Positions 59,029 through 64,000 of a stretch of 64,000 bases of DNA are shown here, in pieces. This DNA is from Vitis vinifera. Taxonomy: Eukaryota; Streptophyta; Magnoliopsida; Vitales; Vitaceae. The notes below the pieces were generated by a model that searched no databases, was not told the origin of the DNA, and saw only the letters and a program-made list of their open reading frames with translations. Position 1 is the stretch's first letter; every line of letters starts with the position of its first letter. The position numbers and the translations under genes are program-made. The stretch is taken from contig NC_081819.1 of the NCBI RefSeq assembly GCF_030704535.1, forward strand, positions 20,618,001 to 20,682,000, read 5' to 3'.

Positions 59029-62000
59029 TGAAGCCAAATCAGTGAACCAGTCCAAAGGCGACAGAGTTTGAAGAGACTCCTGACAGGCTACTGAAGACTT
59101 GGCAGAGGTTGAGTCATGGAAGAATACAGGAGGTATGAATTAAAGGAATTTATAGAAAATTTTCTAGGCAATCAGGAATTAAATCTGCAAGGATTTTTTT
59201 CAATTGAAAATTAGTAAAAATAATAATAAAAAAAAAAACATAATTAAGAATTAAATCTTAGGGATTTAAAAAAAAATGAAAATTAGTAAATTTGCTTCAT
59301 TTGTCTTATTTTAAATTATTTTAGTGATATCACACTAATTAAAACCCAGTAATTCAAGAAAAAAATCAGGAATTATGAAAAAATACATGTAAAATATTCT
59401 GCATACTCCTTAGTCCTTACCATTGGAGACTATTCTAGAATAGTAGAAAATTTTCCTCAATTATATGGAGTTGGCGAATTTAGAATACTTTAAAATTATT
59501 AAAAATAGGATTTAAATCAACTTAATAACTTAATTTAAGTTATTAAGTAAATTAAATATGTTTTGTAAAATAACTTAATAATATGATTTAAACTCAATAA
59601 GTAAAAACAATTCACTTATTTTTAAGTGTACATCATCATTTTACATTTTTACCCTCTTAACTAACTTCATGAATCATGATCTTTTTTGTTGTTCCATAAC
59701 CTTGGTTGTTACTCAACATCTTTTACCCTAATTATAATTTATGAAAATAAATATATTAATTTCGTGATTTAAAATAAAATTTTAAGTTAATTTTATCAAG
59801 AAACTTTAATACTTAAAGTAAAAATTAAGTAATAAGTTTTAAGTCAACAACTTAAATATAATTTAATTGAAAATCAATTTAAGTTATTAAACAATAAGTA
59901 TTAAGTCGTATCAAACACTCACTCAATTTTTGTCTTGTTTTTCTTTTACATAATTTTAGTTAGGATTAGGTAAAAATATTGATAAAATTTTAGAAAAAAA
60001 TGTGTATGGGATAAAAATTGATCAAAAGTCATAATAATATTAAAAAAATATAAGAAACAATAATACACATATCAAAATTGCTATATTGAAAAATAAAATT
60101 TGATGATAAAATATTTCACAATAATACATAAAACTTGAAAACACATTTTAATACTAAAATGTCGATTTTATAAATGCATGAGGCATTAAGGGTAAAATTG
60201 CCCTTAAGGGTTATAATCCTTCCATGAGGACTAATTTTTAACCAATGGGTTTTTTTTTAATATATCATTTTCGTGCCAATGTGTATAAATGCATATGAAA
60301 CATTAAGGGTAAAGTTGATATCATATGTTATTTTTATTTGAATAGAAAAAATCAAAATATTTGACTTTTTTAACTTTTTTTTATTTAATTAAAAAAACAA
60401 ATGCATATGAATACATACGAGACATTAAGGGTAAAATGTTAAAATAATTATGGACTCACATATATTAATAACTATTTATGATTAAACTATCTATATATAT
60501 TCAATTTATATTTATTAAGTATGGGTCACCTTGTATGTAGAGCCCAAGTCACATGTGTCTTACATGATGGGCCTAAGACATATGTGACCCAACAACCAAA
60601 TGGGTATGATCCCTAAGGCATAGAGAAAGTTAATAAAAGGGAAAAGTAAACTGAAGTTTAGTGTCTTTTAGTTTTCTTTTATGAAAATACAAAATAAAAA
60701 AAAAAAAAAAGTTCCCTTTCCTACCTCCCATCACAAGAAAAAAAATAAAAATGTGGTTTCCTCCTCTATTGCCTTAAAAGAACCATATTTCTTCAAGAGG
60801 AACAATGGATTCAGGTTTGTCTATATTCTCTAATCTAATCAGCACGTTTTCTTTATGATTTAACATGAGATTTCTGGTTTTAGGTTGATAAAATATTTGG
60901 TAATCTTTAAAATTGTTCTACAACATAAAGTTGATATCAACATGTTGCTTTTAATTAAATAAAAAAATCAAAATATTTGAATTTTTTAGTTTTCTTTATT
61001 CCGTTAAAAAAACAAATACCACCTAATTTCCTTTACCCTTTACCACTTTTGACATTTTTCCTTCTAAATATGCTTAAAGTAAATTAAATAATTTTATTTA
61101 ACATATTAGTAAATAAAATTATAATTTTCGCTTGATATGGTCAATGTTACAAATTTTAGCTTCCATTTATTGATTTTTCAATAAAAAAAAAAAACTTTAA
61201 TATGAGGACCCTTTACCATTTGGGCCATTTTGCCTTTTAAATATGCAGAAAATAGATTAAGGTGGTATTTATTTTTTGGCTGAATAGAAAAAACCAAATT
61301 TTGGCTTTTTCTATTCAATTAAATGTAACTCAGTGACATCAACCAACATAATTAAACTAAACTTATTGATAATAAGTTCACTTTACTTAAGTTGGTTAAT
61401 ATCAACAAGGTACTTTTAATTAAATAGAAAAAGTAAAATATTTTTGTTTTTTTTATTCGACAAAAAAATAAACACTACCTAAATAATTTTATTTAACATA
61501 TTAATAAATAAAATTAGAAACATTTTATTTTTATTTTTCTGTTTTGCTTGTTATTGTTGGCATTACAAATTTTAGCGGTTTTTCAATAAAACAATTTCAC
61601 TATATGTATTTTTTTTTATCATTTTTTGCAGGTTTTCCCAACATTTCAACGAGTTTTGATCCATTGTTTTCTTCCAAATTTCCATCCAATATCTTTGGTA
61701 TTTTTGAAACCTTTTGTAAAATCTAACTACTGATAGTTCATAAATTTATGATATATATGTATATATCATAATTGTGTAGATGTTTTCCATACCACATGAT
61801 TGTAGGATCAACCAAACAAACATCTATTCACTTCCAAGTTGTGGGATCAAAAAACAAAGTCCTATGTTAGGATTAAGGATCGACTTTGATATTATTTGTA
61901 ATAGGTTAATTCCAATTATGTAAATATTATATGTTTTGGGTTTATAGTGTGCATGTAACATTAAAATGTGTTATGTAATAAAAAGAAGTTTATACATATA

Positions 62001-62687
62001 CATAACATCGATAGCTTTTTTATATTAGATCTGGGTGGGATATTACAAAGTTCTACATATTATTATCAAATATTACAAATTTTATTTGACACTTATCGGA
62101 ACTCTAGTTTATACCTCGAGGCATCTTGTTTGTTTTTATTTTTGTTTTCAAATTTGTATCCACTATTTTCAATATATTTTCAAAAATTTCATCATCGATG
62201 TTTCATTAATTTTTAATATTTTCATCCTTAGTTACAATAAAATATCTCGAAGTTAGAATTTTTAAAAGGTTATGTTTAGTTTTTGGAAGATTTAAGAACT
62301 AAAGAAAAACGTGAAGGAAAATAAAAATAGATTCAAGGTATATTTGGTTTTCGTAAAGTCTGAGGGAGAATAAACACAAATAAAAAGTGATAAAAAATAA
62401 AAAATAGGTTTAAAATTAATAAGTTACTTTTATATACCACTTCTGACTCATTTAATTTATTTTTAACTTTTCTATATAAAAATTAAATATTTTAAAAATA
62501 AATAAGTTCTTTTACAAATTTTAATCAAACTTTAATTTTTTTACTATTTTCTATGGCAAAAATAAATTTGAGAAAATGATTGTTCATAACATTTTTTTAA
62601 TCCTAGTGCTTTTTTGGGAATCAAATATATAAACTTTTAAATAATTTTAATTATTTTCTCATTTTCTTTTATATTTTATTTGATAAT

Positions 62688-62979
62688 AGCTATGTTTGGT
62701 CCTAAAAAAAGTAGTAGGAAATAATTTCATTGTTAATATGAAAATAATCAAACATAATTAATATTAGTTAAAAATTTATAGATTTTTCAATTATTTAATA
62801 TTTTATATAAGAGAAAAAAACAAGTAAAATAAAAATTTAAAAATATTTAAAAATAATTTATTGATTTTAAATGTATTTATTATTTTTCTTTTTATTATAT
62901 TTTCTTTTCATTATAATTTGAAGCATAGAATAATAATATCCTTTTTTTTTTGGTATTTTCTTTATAACCAAACATAGCT
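62688..62979. mobile_element. MITE with AGCTATGTTTGGT inverted ends
   Basis: The left end AGCTATGTTTGGT (62688-62700) and right end ACCAAACATAGCT (to 62979) are perfect inverted repeats. The interior of about 265 bp is AT-rich and ends in 'ttttctttt' words as in the 24.4 kb pair. It belongs to the same broad family; the target duplication is unclear. Confidence 0.65.
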
Positions 62980-63228
62980 TTAACTCCCCTTATCATTTCA
63001 CTCTAATTATCCTTTCAATTTTGAACACCTGTACCACTCATGCAGCCAAACTTCTTTCCTTCCAAATCAGGACATCTTACCATCATATCACTTGTAAAAA
63101 TCTAACATAATTAATATATTTCAAATTTTAATTTTTATATCCAATATTACTTCAAATAAATAGTTAAAAAAAAAATTTAAAAGGAAAACTAAAAAAAAAA
63201 AAAAATTATATTTCATACTTCGATACTT

Positions 63229-63512
63229 GAGTTATATTTAATTTCCAACAAAATTAAGAAAATATGAGAGAAAGAAAAAAAAATGAAGCAAAATAAAAAT
63301 AAATTTAAAATAAATAAATTATTTTTTTATATTTGAAACTTATTTAACTTATTTTTTTTCATTTTATATGAGAATTAAATAATTTAAAAATGTATATTTT
63401 TTAACATTAATTTTAATTATATTTATTTATTTATTATATTTTTTTTAATGAAATTAAAGACAAGAGAATTATTTTTTGTATTTTTTTTATTTTAAAAAAT
63501 CAGACATAACCT
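63229..63512. mobile_element. Decayed MITE just upstream of DRP1
   Basis: Left 'gttatatttaatttcc' and right 'aatcagacataacct' are imperfect inverted repeats of the same GTTATGTTTGGTT family. It lies about 320 bp before the DRP1 start codon, close to the promoter. A similar fragment lies at about 62268-62640. Confidence 0.45.
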
Positions 63513-63827
63513 AAAAAAATAAAAATGGCGAAAAAGTTATGATTAAAAATGATTTTTAAAAACATTTTCTGACAGCGGTTGTCATTTAGAGAAGAATGTG
63601 GAAGGTTTCTAAATACGGCCCAGGTTCACTCTTCACCCGGTTCGAACCGCCAATCTCATTTAAAAGTTTTGACACGCTCCAACAACTCCCAATCTCTGTT
63701 CGTTTCGTACGCTGCATTCACAATTTTGAATATTCTCTCCGTGTGCACCGAGCCAACTCGCCAATCTCCGAAACCGACCTTCCTCGCCGCCACAAATCAC
63801 CGTTGGAGCCTATTCGCCGATCCTCTT

Positions 63828-63956
63828 ATGGAGAATCTCATCTCATTGGTCAACAAGATCCAGAGGGCTTGCACCGCTCTCGGAGATTACGGTGAAGAGA
63901 GCACGTTGCCGACTCTCTGGGACGCGTTGCCGGCTATCGCCGTCGTCGGAGGCCAG
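63828..63956 (+). CDS. DRP1: Dynamin-related protein 1, first coding exon (partial at window edge)
   Basis: The ATG at 63828 begins 43 codons ([20 protein letters not shown]..., ending ...[10 protein letters not shown]) and stops at a consensus donor CAG|GTCAGA. This is the typical first exon of plant DRP1 GTPases: the next exon should start with the P-loop 'SSGKSS' completing GGQSSGKSS. DRP1 proteins pinch membranes at the cell plate and plasma membrane during cytokinesis and endocytosis. The rest of the gene (about 570 more residues) lies beyond the right edge. The position next to the DUF212 gene matches At3g61760 (DRP1B) from memory; which DRP1 member this is cannot be decided from one exon. 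An upstream in-frame open stretch to 63579 lacks family similarity. Confidence 0.93.
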
Positions 63957-64000
63957 GTCAGATCTCGATTTCGTATTCGGATTTTGATTTGAAAGATTCT

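Larger units (their letters stand above)
59029..63827. other. Large AT-rich spacer between the translocator and DRP1 genes
   Basis: 59029-59150 is the translocator leader. No gene is seen from 59150 to 63560. The stretch 60160-61480 contains three or four diverged copies of a MITE-like repeat. Recurring words are 'gcatTAAGGGTAAA' (near 60184, 60303 and 60426) and 'ttaattaaata.aaaaa.tcaaaatattt' (near 60340, 60950 and 61415). An imperfect hairpin (GGGTCAC.../...GTGACCC) spans about 60524-60588. MITEs of the TATGTTTGGTT family follow. 63560-63827 is the DRP1 promoter and leader, much less AT-rich. Confidence 0.55.

Noticed and set aside
63579-63827. In-frame upstream extension of the DRP1 exon
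   Set aside because: DRP1 proteins begin at the MENLI-type methionine; the upstream sequence lacks similarity and is most likely leader.
1-64000. tRNA, rRNA, CRISPR or organellar insert
   Set aside because: No cloverleaf-like or ribosomal sequence, regular spacer-repeat array or organellar gene was recognised on either strand; the only tRNA-related signal is the primer-binding site of the TRIM. A tRNAscan search would settle this.

Overview
This is nuclear DNA from a flowering plant, most likely a woody eudicot; grapevine (Vitis) is my best guess from sequence style and gene order, but nothing here proves the species. The genes have GT-AG introns, spacers are very AT-rich, and small non-autonomous transposons are common. 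From memory, the order aspartyl protease, UVSSA-like, SINA-type E3 ligase, EMB1703-like, DUF212 phosphatase-like, dynamin DRP1 is the same as at the end of Arabidopsis chromosome 3 (about At3g61820 down to At3g61760). The LEA-2 and PI4K-gamma genes inside the block recall the duplicated Arabidopsis segment on chromosome 2 (around At2g46150 and At2g46500). The window therefore looks like an ancestral, unfractionated version of a conserved eudicot block.

Layout. 1-8.4 kb: gene-poor, with one short TRIM retroelement (4450-4858). 8.5-10 kb: an intronless aspartyl protease gene. 12.0-14.8 kb: a two-exon UVSSA-like gene. 16-39.3 kb: a degenerating tandem array of five SINA/SINAT-type RING E3 ligase copies. 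Copies 2 and 4 are open (269 and 272 aa). Copy 1 has a duplicated and broken exon 2. Copy 3 is reduced to exon 1. Copy 5 has lost its C-terminal domain through a frameshift. Several elements lie in the array: a 1.4 kb TIR element, a GC-rich TE remnant, a 2 kb Mutator-like element with a 9-bp target duplication in the 5' leader of copy 2 (itself carrying two MITEs), and a chimeric block with fragments of a DnaJ gene and a pectinesterase gene.

40.2-44.3 kb: a five-exon EMB1703-like plastid protein gene (+). 45.5-46.1 kb: an LEA-2/NHL-type membrane protein (-). 46.9-49.4 kb: a ubiquitin-like-domain PI 4-kinase gamma (-). 51.0-53.5 kb: a DUF212 acid phosphatase/haloperoxidase-related protein (-). 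55.1-59.0 kb: a seven-exon sugar-phosphate/phosphate translocator with one GC-AG intron (-). 63.8 kb: the first coding exon of a dynamin-related protein 1 gene (+), running off the right edge.

The genes are independent, single-promoter plant genes, not an operon or pathway cluster. The most unusual part is the SINA array. A gene type that is usually conserved and dispersed has here become a rapidly changing tandem family, with exon duplication, paralogue mosaics, transposons in a leader and an intron, and truncated RING proteins. All exon boundaries were read by eye from reading frame, splice consensus and family knowledge; none was checked against transcripts or databases.
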